From Fallopia convolvulus (lineage: Eukaryota; Streptophyta; Magnoliopsida; Caryophyllales; Polygonaceae): a stretch of 64,000 nt of DNA. A program made the position numbers and the translations under genes. The notes under the pieces were generated by a model. It searched no databases and was not told the DNA's origin. It worked only from the letters and a program-made list of their open reading frames with translations. The stretch lies in NCBI GenBank assembly GCA_964016875.1, contig OZ024720.1, positions 42,437,106 to 42,501,105 on the forward strand, in the 5' to 3' direction. Positions 26,646 to 35,581 of this stretch are shown here, piece after piece (position 1 is the first letter of the stretch; each line of letters opens with the position of its first letter).

Positions 26646-26932
26646 CCTCGTTCCACCTTCTTCTTAGTTGGCTTCTCTTGTTCTTCTTCATGGCTCGCTT
26701 CTCTCTTTCCCGCTTTAGCTCGGCCTTTGCTCCATGTCTCGACCCTCCTTGAAATCGATCCTTGATTCATGCCAAATTACCTACAAAACACATAAAAGGT
26801 GCGTAGTCTCCGAATCTCATAGAAATATGGGAACTAGGCTAAAAAGGAACAAAACGCACAAGAAAAGGGGAAAAAGAAACATATTTACAAAGGAAATCAC
26901 ATATGAAAACACCACCAAATAGAGAGACATCA

Positions 26933-26967
26933 AAATACCCCATACTTAAACTTGCTTGTCCTCAAGC
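26933..26967 (-). promoter_or_regulatory. Polypurine tract and Athila 3' signature
   Basis: On the element strand it reads GCTTGAGGACAAGCAAG, then TTTAAGTATGGGGTATTT, directly before the 3' LTR start TGATGTC. The pair GAGGACAAGC and AAGTATGGGG is a recognised hallmark of the Athila 3' end and primes plus-strand DNA synthesis. The purine run itself is short. Confidence 0.8.
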
Positions 26968-26980
26968 AATAACAATGTAA

Positions 26981-27029
26981 GCAAGATTACATCATCACAC
27001 GATATTGAAGCAAGATTACATCATCACAC
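26981..27029 (-). repeat. 20-bp direct repeat near the PPT
   Basis: GCAAGATTACATCATCACAC occurs at 26981-27000 and again at 27010-27029, a perfect duplication with a period of 29 bp. It is probably a replication-slippage product. Confidence 0.8.
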
Positions 27030-27507
27030 GTGATTAAGTGTTCCAAGGAATAAAGTCAATGCAACTAAGCCTCACTTTAGGGATATGTGAATGTGTATCA
27101 CTCATCATGTTTTTGGGTTTAGCAATGAACACTCAAGCTCAAAAATCTTGCAAGTAAGGACTTTACTATTGAAGCTAATATCACCAATTCCTCCACCTAG
27201 AGATGCCTAATGCAAAGTACACAAAGAATTTCGAACTTGGCTCAATGGAGGTCCTCAAAGAAGTTCCATTCGGCCGGGTTGTAATGGGGCTTTTGGTATT
27301 TTTCAAGGTGGGAATTTATTTGGCCTTGTGGTGCTTACAATGGGGATTGAACAACCTAAACTCTCACCAACCTCACCAAATTCCACCATTACTTTCACAC
27401 CCACCCAAAAGACTTAACATTTTCCTTTCAACCCAAAATTTCACTTAACATTCCACTTCATCTTTGCTCTTATGCTTTTTGTTGGATTTTCAACACTTTC
27501 TACATTT

Positions 27508-27560
27508 CGACCGACTTTCTTTTGACATCGGGCCCGATGTTGCTTGTAACTCGGTCGGAC
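27508..27560. repeat. GC-rich dyad module in the 3' non-coding region
   Basis: CGACCGAC, then ATCGGGCCCGAT (TCGGGCCCGA core at 27528-27537), then ACTCGGTCGGACC. This is one full module of the same design as in the LTRs, in otherwise A/T-rich sequence. Confidence 0.8.
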
Positions 27561-28500
27561 CATTTTCTTCACTTAAGCTCTTTGCTTTATTCCACTTTAC
27601 ATTTCCAACATTTTCTTTCTTTCTTTTTTTTTTCATTTTTTTTTACAACAAAGATGCACTACCCACATGATTCATAACACCATTCTTTGCCCTTAAACCC
27701 AAGAGAATCTCAACCCTTCAAATACAATCCAAACCTCTCTTCTAAAGTCCAATCCCATAAGGGTCAAGTCATATAAGGCTAGGAATAATATTTTTTAGGA
27801 GTTTCAAATAAAGGCTTAGGCTAGAACGGGGCTACAAACAAAGGATTATCTTCATGGTAGGATATGGAACATTTATGTGACTAGAAGAATAAAGTTCAAA
27901 ATCAATGTGACCATGCTAGGACAATTCTCATGACGGTCTTGGAAAATAGATAAACACCGCAATAGCAAGTTTTACTAAGAATGAATGAGCTAATCACACA
28001 AGAAACATGAGGGATATGCAAATATGAACAAGAATCCCTAAAATGGCCAAAAATCAATCTCACAAGGGTCACTCATACTTAGTTGCATAAGAACTCATCC
28101 TAGAACTCACATGTTCAATAAAACAAGCAAGATATCATGATCACATCAAAAGCAACATCATTTTTAGAGGCTAAACTATCCAAAAATATGCAAAGGAATT
28201 TACATGCTCTGATCATCATTAGCTTTTATTTTGGCAATCTAAGATGGGAATTTCTAGTCCAAAACCTACAAAACACAAAATCTCTTTGTTGTTTTCAACA
28301 CAATTTTTCAAATTTTTATGGATTTTTTGCAAAAATTTCTCTAAAACCAAAAACTCATCCATTCAAGACCAAATTAATCATCCATGTCTTTCCTCAAACC
28401 ACTAACCAATAAGCAAACATCCCAAATATAAACTAGAAACACAAACTAAATATCCTCAAAATAACAAACAAACATAAACAAGTGAAATCATGAACACACT

Positions 28501-28530
28501 TACCCCCACCCCATACTTAAAATTTTGATG
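28501..28530 (-). promoter_or_regulatory. Second PPT-like sequence just after pol
   Basis: The element strand reads ATTTTAAGTATGGGGTGGGG shortly after the pol stop, closely echoing the true PPT (AAGTATGGGG) 1.5 kb away. It could be a second plus-strand priming site or mark the former boundary between pol and a lost env-like ORF. Function is inferred only from similarity. Confidence 0.5.
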
Positions 28531-28621
28531 TCCCCATCAAACAAGGAAACCAAAACTTAAAAGCAAGAGAGAAGAGTATGAAAAGCTCACAATTTCTTAT
28601 TCTTCAATGGCATGTATAGGA

Positions 28622-31567
28622 TCAATCGGCGAGGACGAGAGCCCATGAGGCTCGAACTTCTTCGTTTGGACCGTTCTTGTCATAGAACTTCTTCACTCGA
28701 TGACCATTCACTTTGAAAGTATGTCCTTGTTCATCAACCAAGTCCACCGCACCATGAGCATAGATACGGTGGACCAAGAATGGTCCGCTCCACCTAGTCC
28801 TTAACTTCCCGGGGAAAAGTTTAAGCCTGGAATTGAAAATGAGAACCTTGTCACCGGTTTGATAGGTCTTTGGAATTAACTTCCTATCATGCCACTTCTT
28901 GGTCTTCTCCTTGTATAGCTTGGAGTTCTCATAGGCCTTCAACCTTAATTCCCCCAACTCATGAAGTTCTAGAAACCTTTTCTCACCGGCCAAGTTGATA
29001 TCCCAATTCATCTCCTTGAGTGCCCATTTCGCCTTGTGCTCAAGCTCTACCGGAAGATGACATGCCTTGCCATAAACTAGATTAAAGGGTGTAGTTCCCA
29101 AAGGTGTCTTGAAGGCGGTTCTATAAGCCCAAAGTGCATCATCGAGCTTAAAGGCCCAATCTTTCCTTGATCGAGATACGGTCTTCTCCAAGATAGCCTT
29201 GATTTGACGGTTTGACACCTTGACTTGCCCGCTTGTTTGAGGATGATAAGGAATAGCCACTCGATGAGACACCCCATACTTAATCAATACATTTTCGAAG
29301 CACCTCTCAATGAAATGAGGTCCGCCATCACTTATGAGAACCCTAGGCACACCAAACCTTGGAAAAATGTTGCCTTTCAAAAACTTCATCACCACCTTAG
29401 CATCATTGGTTCTTGTTGGTATGGCCTCCACCCATTTTGAGACATAATCTACGGCTACCACGATGTACTTGTAAGGTCCTGATGTGGGAAATGGTCCCAT
29501 GAAGTCAATACCCCATACATCAAATAACTCAACTTCAAGAATGCCAGTTTCAGGAGTCTCATTCCTCCTTGATAGGTTCCCCTCTCTTTGGCACTCCTCA
29601 CACTTCCTCACATAATCGTGCACATCCTTGAACATGGTTGGCCAATAATAACCACATTGAAGAATTTTTGGGGTGGTTTTGGAACTCTTGGCGTGACCCC
29701 CAGTAGGCAAGGAGTGGAAATGGTGAATTATGCTCTCAACCTCTTCACTTGACACACACCGTCTATAGATTTGATCACGCCCTTCCTTGTAGAGATATGG
29801 ATCATCCCAAAAGTATTGTCTAGCATCATGTAAGAATTTCTTCCTAGCTTGATAAGACAAATTTGGTGGGACCACTCCCCCTACGGCAAAGTTAGCAAAA
29901 TCCGCAAACCAAGGGGAGACCCCTCGTCTTACGGCACTAATAGAAAGAAGGCCAGTGGGAGAGAAAGAAGCAATCAATTGAGAACGAGAAGGGATGGAAA
30001 TCGAGCTAGGAAACTTACTTTCTTCCACAGACCGACATTGAAGTGTACCGGGCCCGACATGGTTGGACGCCGGTCCAGCTTCGCAGACACACAGGTCACT
30101 CGGGCCCGATGTTGAAGTCCTCGGTCCCGACTCACTCGTACTTGCCTTGCCTTCGGTCCGATGTTCTGAACCTCGGGCCCGACTAACTCGGTTCGTCGAT
30201 CCACCCTTCCTTTCCTCCTTTCCGCTCATGAGACCTTCATCTGCTCTTGAATCATCTATAGTCAAACCATCCTCCATCTCCAACATGTACTCGATGGGCA
30301 AACGGGATAGATGATCCGCTACCACATTTTCCGCACTAGTTTTGCCCTTGATCTCATGGTCAAACTCTTTGAGAAGGAGCATCCATCTTAGAAGCCTCGG
30401 CTTTGCATCTTTCTTCTTCATGAGGTATTTGATTGTCGCATGGTCCGTGAAGACTACCACCTTTGATCCCACAAGATATGAACGAAATTTCTCAAATGCA
30501 AACACTATCGCAAGAAACTCTTTCTCCGTTGTTGTGTAATTGCACTGAGTTTCATCCAAAGTTTTGCTTGCGTAGTAGATGGCATGCAACTTTCCATCCT
30601 TCCTTTGCCCAAGGACGGCCCCTACGGCGAAATCACTAGCATCACACATCACCTCGAATGGAAGATTCCAATCGGGTGCCGCCATTATTGGGGCCGAGAT
30701 CAAGGCATCTCTCAACCTACAAAAAGAACTCATGCAATCCTCTGATAATACAAAGGGCACATCCTTCATCAAGAGGTTAGACAATGGTTTTGCAATTTTA
30801 GAAAAATCCTTGATGAACCGTCTATAAAATCCCGCATGACCTAAGAAACTCCTAACATCACGAACACAAGAGGGAGGAGGTAGTTTTTCAATTATTTCAA
30901 CTTTAGCTTTATCTACTTCTATCCCCCTACTAGAAACTAGGTGTCCTAGCACTATGCCCTCCTTCACCATGAAGTGACATTTTTCCCAATCAAGCACCAA
31001 ACTAGTCTCCTCACATCTAGTCAAAACCTTGTCTAAGTTAGCTAAGAAAACATCAAATGAGGAACCATAGACGGAGAAATCATCCATAAACACTTCTACT
31101 ATATCCTCAACCATATCGGAGAAGATAGACATCATGCATCTTTGAAATGTTGCCGGCGCATTACATAAACCAAAAGGCATGCGTCTATAGGCAAAAGTCC
31201 CATAAGGACATGTGAATGTCGTCTTCTCTTTCTCATCGGGATGAATAGGGATTTGCCAAAACCCTCTATACCCGTCAAGGTAGAAAAAATATTCATGTTG
31301 TGCTAATCTTTCTAGGACTTGGTCTATGAAAGGAAGAGGAAAATGGTATTTGCGAGTGCCACTATTAAGCTTACGGTAATCCATACACATACGCCATTTT
31401 GTTGTGGTTCTCATAGGTATCATTTCTCCCTTTTCATTTTGCACAACGGTGAGACCTCCTTTCTTAGGAACTACATGCACGGGACTCACATACTTGCTAT
31501 CGGAAATTGGGAAGATAATTCCCTCATCCAACATCCTAAGTATTTCACTCTTTACCACTTCTTTCAT
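28622..31567 (-). CDS. pol: Pol: reverse transcriptase, RNase H, integrase (defective)
   Basis: The frame gives 981 codons from the first Met after the TAA stop; that Met is internal to RT, not a natural start. RT: MDYRKLN (62-68), first catalytic Asp in YLDGY (D98), polymerase box FMDD (160-163), LGHAGFYRRFIKDFS (242-256). RNase H: CDASD (D309), TTTEKE (345-350), FTDH (D375), ADHLSR (D418). A linker at about 436-545 is Ser/Gly/Arg rich and encoded by GC-rich dyad repeats. Integrase: HHCC zinc finger H618, H625, C656, C659; catalytic D688 (GIDFMG) and D747 (SDGG). The residue 36 positions after D747, where D,D-35-E enzymes have Glu, is Lys783 (codon at 29219-29221). No chromodomain is seen, as expected for Athila. 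RT and RNase H catalytic residues are intact, but the upstream stops and Lys783 argue the protein is inactive. Confidence 0.94.
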   Translation of the reverse strand: MKEVVKSEILRMLDEGIIFPISDSKYVSPVHVVPKKGGLTVVQNEKGEMIPMRTTTKWRMCMDYRKLNSGTRKYHFPLPFIDQVLERLAQHEYFFYLDGYRGFWQIPIHPDEKEKTTFTCPYGTFAYRRMPFGLCNAPATFQRCMMSIFSDMVEDIVEVFMDDFSVYGSSFDVFLANLDKVLTRCEETSLVLDWEKCHFMVKEGIVLGHLVSSRGIEVDKAKVEIIEKLPPPSCVRDVRSFLGHAGFYRRFIKDFSKIAKPLSNLLMKDVPFVLSEDCMSSFCRLRDALISAPIMAAPDWNLPFEVMCDASDFAVGAVLGQRKDGKLHAIYYASKTLDETQCNYTTTEKEFLAIVFAFEKFRSYLVGSKVVVFTDHATIKYLMKKKDAKPRLLRWMLLLKEFDHEIKGKTSAENVVADHLSRLPIEYMLEMEDGLTIDDSRADEGLMSGKEERKGGSTNRVSRARGSEHRTEGKASTSESGPRTSTSGPSDLCVCEAGPASNHVGPGTLQCRSVEESKFPSSISIPSRSQLIASFSPTGLLSISAVRRGVSPWFADFANFAVGGVVPPNLSYQARKKFLHDARQYFWDDPYLYKEGRDQIYRRCVSSEEVESIIHHFHSLPTGGHAKSSKTTPKILQCGYYWPTMFKDVHDYVRKCEECQREGNLSRRNETPETGILEVELFDVWGIDFMGPFPTSGPYKYIVVAVDYVSKWVEAIPTRTNDAKVVMKFLKGNIFPRFGVPRVLISDGGPHFIERCFENVLIKYGVSHRVAIPYHPQTSGQVKVSNRQIKAILEKTVSRSRKDWAFKLDDALWAYRTAFKTPLGTTPFNLVYGKACHLPVELEHKAKWALKEMNWDINLAGEKRFLELHELGELRLKAYENSKLYKEKTKKWHDRKLIPKTYQTGDKVLIFNSRLKLFPGKLRTRWSGPFLVHRIYAHGAVDLVDEQGHTFKVNGHRVKKFYDKNGPNEEVRASWALVLAD
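30025..30192. repeat. GC-rich dyad modules inside the RNase H-integrase linker
   Basis: Cores at 30048-30057 (CCGGGCCCGA), 30100-30109 and 30173-30182 (TCGGGCCCGA), alternating with TCGGTCCCGA and TCGGTCCGA. They are translated in more than one phase of the repeat: SGP in some units, RAR in another. The protein sequence is therefore not what is conserved; the DNA motif is. Confidence 0.82.
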
Positions 31568-31576
31568 GTTAGGATT

Positions 31577-31918
31577 TTATCTTGTTTGGGGTTCAATAGT
31601 GGGTTTATGGTTATCCTCCATATAAATCCTATGCATGCAAATTGAGGGAGAGATTCCCTTTAGTTCCTCTAGTGAATATCCTAAAGCTCCTCTATGTTTT
31701 CTTAGAACCTCCAACAACTTAGACTCCTCCTCATCATTCAAGTTGGCATTTATGATTACGGGTAAGGAAGAGTTGGGACCAAGAAATGCGTACCTCAAAT
31801 CTTTTGGAAGCTCTTTGAGTTCTTGAGATGGTTCCTGTGGTGCTTGAACTTCCTCTTTCTCGGCCTTGAACACCTCCAAATAAGACATCCTTTCCTCCAA
31901 TTGTTCATGCTCAATCAT
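31577..31918 (-). pseudogene. Protease-RT connecting segment, isolated by two stops
   Basis: A 113-codon open stretch in the same frame as gag-protease and as the main pol frame, flanked by TAG (31946-31948) and TAA (31577-31579). It carries sequence characteristic of the Athila segment just before RT: LRYAFLGPNSSLPVIINANL (41-60), then KGISPSICMH (87-96) and HKPTIEPQ, the conserved lead-in to the RT fingers. On its own it has no known function. The Met at 31918 is simply the first one after the stop and is not a believable start. The TAA stands where the family usually has Leu before NPNMKEVV, so one T-to-A change in a TTA codon could have caused it. Confidence 0.88.
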
Positions 31919-31945
31919 ATTGAGGGCTAGACCTTGGTGCTCTAT

Positions 31946-34480
31946 CTAAATTTCTCTAGGTGGTGGGGTGGCTTTCAACCTAAGCTCCCTTGGCCTTGAC
32001 TTCTTAGAAACGGCTTCCCATTGCAATCCAAGAGGAACTTGGATCATCTTAGCTTCCTTATGTACGGTCCCTTTTGAAGTTGGCCTAAAGAAAAACTCAA
32101 TTTCTCTTCCTCCAATGTCAAGAGACAAGTGGCCCTTCTTTACATCAATGATTGCCCCAACCGTAGCAAGGAAAGGTCTCCCTAGTATAATCGGTTCACC
32201 CGGCACTTCTATCATGTCCACTACAACAAAGTCGATTGGGACATAGTGGCCTTCAATGCAAATGGGATAATCCTCGACGATACCAATTGGCTCGATGGAA
32301 GACCCATCCGGTATCGTTAACCTCATGTTGACCGGAGCTATGAGACCCATAGATGTGGATTTCCATATGGTGTAAGGAATGATGCTCGTGCTTGCTCCAA
32401 GATCACATAAGGCTTGGAAATTTTGAGACCCCACACCAATGGTTATAGCAAAACGACCGGGATCTCCTAGATTTTGTGGTAACTCCAAGGTCTTGACTTC
32501 ATCTTGCATTTCCACCATGGACCTCTTCTTGCTCAAAATCTCCTTTAAAAACTTGGCATAAGATGGCATCTCACTCAATGCGTCGGTGAACGGGATAGAG
32601 ATGTTCAAGCCTTGCAAGAGTTTGAGAAACCTCTTGAACTTGTTCTCAACAACATCTTTTGTCTTCTTTGAGGGATATGGAAGAATTGTTGCACCTTGAA
32701 TCTTGCTTGGATCAACTTCTTTGGACTTCCCTACTTCATTTGCAACACTTCCTGGTTGGACCGACTTGGGCACCATGTCGGGCTCGATGTTGTGAATCTC
32801 GGTCTTGGACAGAGGGGTTGGATCGAGGTCTGTGTACGTCGGTCCCGAGTTGCTCTCGACCTCGGTCCATGGTGAAGGAGTCGATCTTCTTGCTGGGTCG
32901 ACTTCGGGGAACTTCGGACCCGACATGCTGGGTAAGTTGGTCCGACTCTCTTCATTCTTCTTAGGCACGTGTGGCCCGGGTAGGTTTCGGCCACTTCTCA
33001 ATACAATTGCCCGGACTTCATTTTGATTGTTTTGAGCTCGAGGATTCTCCTCGGGTCGGCCCGGAAGTCTTCCATTCTCTCTTGGGGCTTGAGTCGCAAT
33101 TTGAGCAAATTGATTGTCGACTTGCCTCCTCCATGCACCAAACTCATTGAATTGGGTCCTCATCTCCTTGAACCCATCTCTCATCTCTTGAGCAAATGTT
33201 TGTAACTCATTGAATCCCGGTGGTCTATATGGTGGTGGTGGCGCCCTTGGCTCGTTTTGGTTGAAGTTGTTGTTGTAGCCTTGAGCTTGACCGTTGTTCC
33301 ACCGGCCATTGCCACCATTGTTGAAATTGCCTCTTCCACCGAAATTTCCTCGAACATAGTTTGCCTCCTCAATTCGCTCGGCCAAGCGCACTTGGCTCTC
33401 ATTCGGACAAACTTGTGTAGCATGTGCAAAGGATCCACACTCCTCACAAGCTCTAGCATTTTGCTTGTAGTAGTGGACTTGCCTCTTAAGCTTGCTCACT
33501 TCACCTTCAAGGAATTGGAGCTTCACATCCCTATCAATGTCTTCTCCCTTTGGATCATATAACTTCCTTGCACCTTCACCTTGAACTTTCACCTCCTTGC
33601 TAGCTTGACTCACCCCATACATGGCCTCATAATCGGATAGCTTGTCAAGTAGCTCCCAAGCTTGATCCGGTGTCAAGTCTATGAACCCACAATCGGTGTG
33701 GAGATTGAGCTTGTCCTTCGTTATCGGATTGATGCCTTGGAAAAAGATGTCTTGAAGCACATATGGTTGTTGGCCATGAGTAGGACATTGGCGCAACATC
33801 TCCTTGAAACGGTCCCATGCTTCGAAGAGGGGCTCATTCGGACCTTGTTGAAAGCTTGCAATCTTCCTTCTTAGCTCGGTTGTCTTTGAGGGTGGGAAGA
33901 ACTTCATCAAGAAAGCGTCATAGAGTGTCTTCCAAGTTGTGATTGACCTAGGAGCTTGGCTCTCGAGCCAATGTGTGGCCTTGCCCCCAAGTGACCATTT
34001 GAACGCCTTTAGAAGCACATACTCCAATGTCTCCTCATCGGTAGAGATCGTCTCACACATGTCCACAAAGCGTTTGACGTGCTCTATGGGACACTCATGT
34101 GGACGGCCCTCGAATTGATCCCGCTTGATGAGGGAGATGAATTGCGTCTTGATCTCAAAATTCTTGGCAACCTCAGGAAGCACAATAGTCGGCTCGGGTA
34201 CCCTCAACTCCGGATGCATGTATTGGCGTGCATTCCGGGGTAGAGCGTTGAGTTGAGCCTCGGCTCTCATCCGTTGCTCCCGTTCTCTTCTTGCCATCTC
34301 CTCTTGATTGTTCCTCTCAAGTTTCAATCTAGCCATTTCGGCCCTAAGTTGAGCCAACTCCTCATCAACATGGAGAGCTTGATTCGCCATCCTTTTCCTT
34401 CTTCGGGCTTCCTTGAGAATACTTTCCGGATCACTCACAAACTCAAGCTCAAGTGTTCCTCGGGAGGAACGAGCTAGCAT
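31946..34480 (-). CDS. gag-pro: Gag-protease part of the Athila polyprotein
   Basis: The frame encodes 844 residues from the Met at 34480; an upstream in-frame Met at 34528 is considered leader. In order it shows a charged, probably coiled-coil segment (about 41-77), the retrotransposon gag core with TTWKTLYDAFLMKFFP (about 115-295), a CCHC zinc knuckle C-X2-C-X4-H-X4-C (345-358) for RNA packaging, a Gly/Asn-rich stretch (376-408), a Ser/Pro-rich linker (about 519-584) encoded by GC-rich dyad repeats, and an aspartic protease with catalytic DLGAS at 693 and the late motif ILGRPFL at 765-771. It ends at TAG (31946-31948). The same frame continues into pol, and in Athila elements gag and pol normally form one ORF, so this stop is probably a mutation. 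Readthrough of the TAG is a weaker alternative. Confidence 0.92.
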   Translation of the reverse strand: MLARSSRGTLELEFVSDPESILKEARRRKRMANQALHVDEELAQLRAEMARLKLERNNQEEMARREREQRMRAEAQLNALPRNARQYMHPELRVPEPTIVLPEVAKNFEIKTQFISLIKRDQFEGRPHECPIEHVKRFVDMCETISTDEETLEYVLLKAFKWSLGGKATHWLESQAPRSITTWKTLYDAFLMKFFPPSKTTELRRKIASFQQGPNEPLFEAWDRFKEMLRQCPTHGQQPYVLQDIFFQGINPITKDKLNLHTDCGFIDLTPDQAWELLDKLSDYEAMYGVSQASKEVKVQGEGARKLYDPKGEDIDRDVKLQFLEGEVSKLKRQVHYYKQNARACEECGSFAHATQVCPNESQVRLAERIEEANYVRGNFGGRGNFNNGGNGRWNNGQAQGYNNNFNQNEPRAPPPPYRPPGFNELQTFAQEMRDGFKEMRTQFNEFGAWRRQVDNQFAQIATQAPRENGRLPGRPEENPRAQNNQNEVRAIVLRSGRNLPGPHVPKKNEESRTNLPSMSGPKFPEVDPARRSTPSPWTEVESNSGPTYTDLDPTPLSKTEIHNIEPDMVPKSVQPGSVANEVGKSKEVDPSKIQGATILPYPSKKTKDVVENKFKRFLKLLQGLNISIPFTDALSEMPSYAKFLKEILSKKRSMVEMQDEVKTLELPQNLGDPGRFAITIGVGSQNFQALCDLGASTSIIPYTIWKSTSMGLIAPVNMRLTIPDGSSIEPIGIVEDYPICIEGHYVPIDFVVVDMIEVPGEPIILGRPFLATVGAIIDVKKGHLSLDIGGREIEFFFRPTSKGTVHKEAKMIQVPLGLQWEAVSKKSRPRELRLKATPPPREI
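32755..32948. repeat. GC-rich dyad modules inside the gag-protease linker
   Basis: More diverged modules: GGACCGACTTGG, TCGGGCTCGA (32778-32787), TCGGTCCCGAG, CTCGGTCC, TCGGACCCGA (32914-32923) and TTGGTCCGAC. They encode the Ser/Pro/Asp-rich linker before protease. Confidence 0.78.
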
Positions 34481-34632
34481 ACACCTATGAAACAAAAACA
34501 CAAACCAAAACAAATCAAAAACAAACAAAGGGTTTGGGCTATTCCCTCACCCAAATCACTACCAAAACACAAGAAACTCACCAAATTGGCACTCAATGCA
34601 CTTAGAATTCCCCGGCAACAGTACCAATCTTT
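34481..34632 (-). other. Leader between 5' LTR and gag
   Basis: A 152-bp untranslated segment holding the PBS and then an A/C-rich stretch (T/G-rich on the element strand). An in-frame ATG at 34528 lies in it, but the 16 residues it would add are hydrophobic and unlike gag, so the start at 34480 is preferred. No other signal is seen. Confidence 0.7.
34609..34626 (-). promoter_or_regulatory. Primer binding site, tRNA-Asp type
   Basis: The minus strand reads TGGTACTGTTGCCGGGGA, six bases after the 5' LTR. It matches the complement of the plant tRNA-Asp 3' end, TGGCGCCGTTGCCGGGGA, at 15 of 18 positions. All three mismatches are transitions located in the two CpG dinucleotides of the expected site. 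A tRNA-Asp primer is usual for Athila elements. The decay would weaken priming. Confidence 0.85.
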
Positions 34633-34796
34633 TGATCGCTCTCGGATACGAGGGTCAAGAGATACAATTTATAACCCGACCCCGTTGTAGTACGTGGTGG
34701 GTGTCGAACACTCGGGAAGTCTACTCGATCGATGTGCCTAGATACTAGGAAGCTAGAAAGAAGAGCATAAAACAAAGGAAAACAAAGAAAACAGTC

Positions 34797-34830
34797 GGGA
34801 CCGACACTGAGGTCACGTCGGGCCCGAGGT
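34797..34830. repeat. GC-rich dyad module in 5' LTR (R-U5 side), one unit
   Basis: GGGACCGACACTG, spacer, TCGGGCCCGA (34818-34827). A single unit, against two in the other LTR. Confidence 0.82.
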
Positions 34831-35014
34831 AGCTGGGGATGTCGAACTCAAAGATTTTAAAAGTAGATCATGGGCTTTTGGGTTCCTTCCCTAGTAGATT
34901 AAGGCTTTTCCACCCCAATTCAGGCAATGAGTGATGATCGGACTAGGATTGAGTGCTTTCGCCCTCGTTCCAACCACATCTACACCTCGATCCATGGGGA
35001 AATCCCCTTCGAAG

Positions 35015-35071
35015 CAAGGTCTTGAGATTGACACATGTTCACTTTCGCTACTTTGCCAATCTCAAGCCTTG
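35015..35071. other. Same R-U5 hairpin in the 5' LTR
   Basis: Arms 35015-35030 and 35057-35071 are identical to those of the other LTR. In the transcript this would be a leader hairpin. The nearby 8-bp stem has one mismatch here (CTCCATGA). Confidence 0.6.
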
Positions 35072-35511
35072 ATTCCCAACTTTCGCAAGGAATTGTAGCT
35101 CTATGTAGAGTGGGTTCCTTAGATCAAACACTCAAGGCTATGGAATTGGGGTTTCTAGCCTAAACCTAGCTAGGGTTTTCCCCCATAACCCAAGATCAAG
35201 GAGATCTACTCCATGAGACAAGCAAAGAAAGCAATCAAATCAAAAGGGAAAGCAATCATCATAATCAATCTCAAAACAAACCAAAGTTTCATTCAAATCT
35301 AAAGCAATCCACAAATCCAAATCAAGGGTTTTCAAATCCACAAGAACAAAGCAAATCAAAGCAAATCTACCAACAAAACCTATCAAGACTTCCTCCCTTG
35401 GCCGATTCTCTCTCCCTTCCTTCTCCTCTCCTTCCTCCTTGCTCTCCAAGTATCCCCTTGGTTCCCTTCTTTTTGTGTGTGTGGGAACCCCTTCTTAGAA
35501 GACAAGAGGGC

Positions 35512-35519
35512 CTTTTATA
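35512..35519 (-). promoter_or_regulatory. TATA box of the 5' LTR promoter
   Basis: The minus strand reads CTATAAAAGGCCC, a strong plant TATA box. Transcription would start about 30 bp further on, near 35480, which divides the LTR into a U3 of about 500 bp and a long R-U5 of about 850 bp. The same box is intact in the other LTR (26467-26474). The GC-rich dyad cluster at 35582-35690 lies 60-170 bp upstream of it. Confidence 0.75.
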
Positions 35520-35581
35520 GATTAGATGAAGGGCAAAAGTGGAAGTCCACAAATTCGTGCCTTGGAGCACAAGTAGTTCGG

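Larger units (their letters stand above)
25539..26932 (-). repeat. 3' LTR of the retroelement (left, 1,394 bp)
   Basis: On the element strand it begins TGATGTCTCTC and ends CGATCA. It aligns over its full length with 34633-35977. By hand I count about 27 substitutions (around 2%) plus one 49-bp insertion relative to the other LTR. That insertion is a second copy of the GC-rich unit near 25734-25782. It contains a TATA box (26467-26474, minus strand), GC-rich dyad modules on both sides, and a hairpin at 25970-26026. Confidence 0.96.
26933..28621 (-). other. Non-coding 3' region of the element, no env-like ORF
   Basis: 1,689 bp between the pol stop and the 3' LTR. No minus-strand frame longer than about 60 codons was found, so the env-like ORF that many Athila elements carry here is absent or eroded beyond recognition. 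Contents, from pol outwards: a PPT-like sequence (28501-28530), a long A/T-rich stretch, a homopurine run on the element strand (complement of 27621-27652), one GC-rich dyad module (27508-27560), a 20-bp direct repeat (26981-27029), and the PPT. Confidence 0.8.

Noticed and set aside
27464..27670. Plus-strand frame of 68 codons in the 3' region
   Set aside because: Made of a T-rich tract and a GC-rich module; antisense to the element and without any domain.
30063..30314. Plus-strand frames inside pol
   Set aside because: Antisense shadows of the integrase and linker coding sequence.
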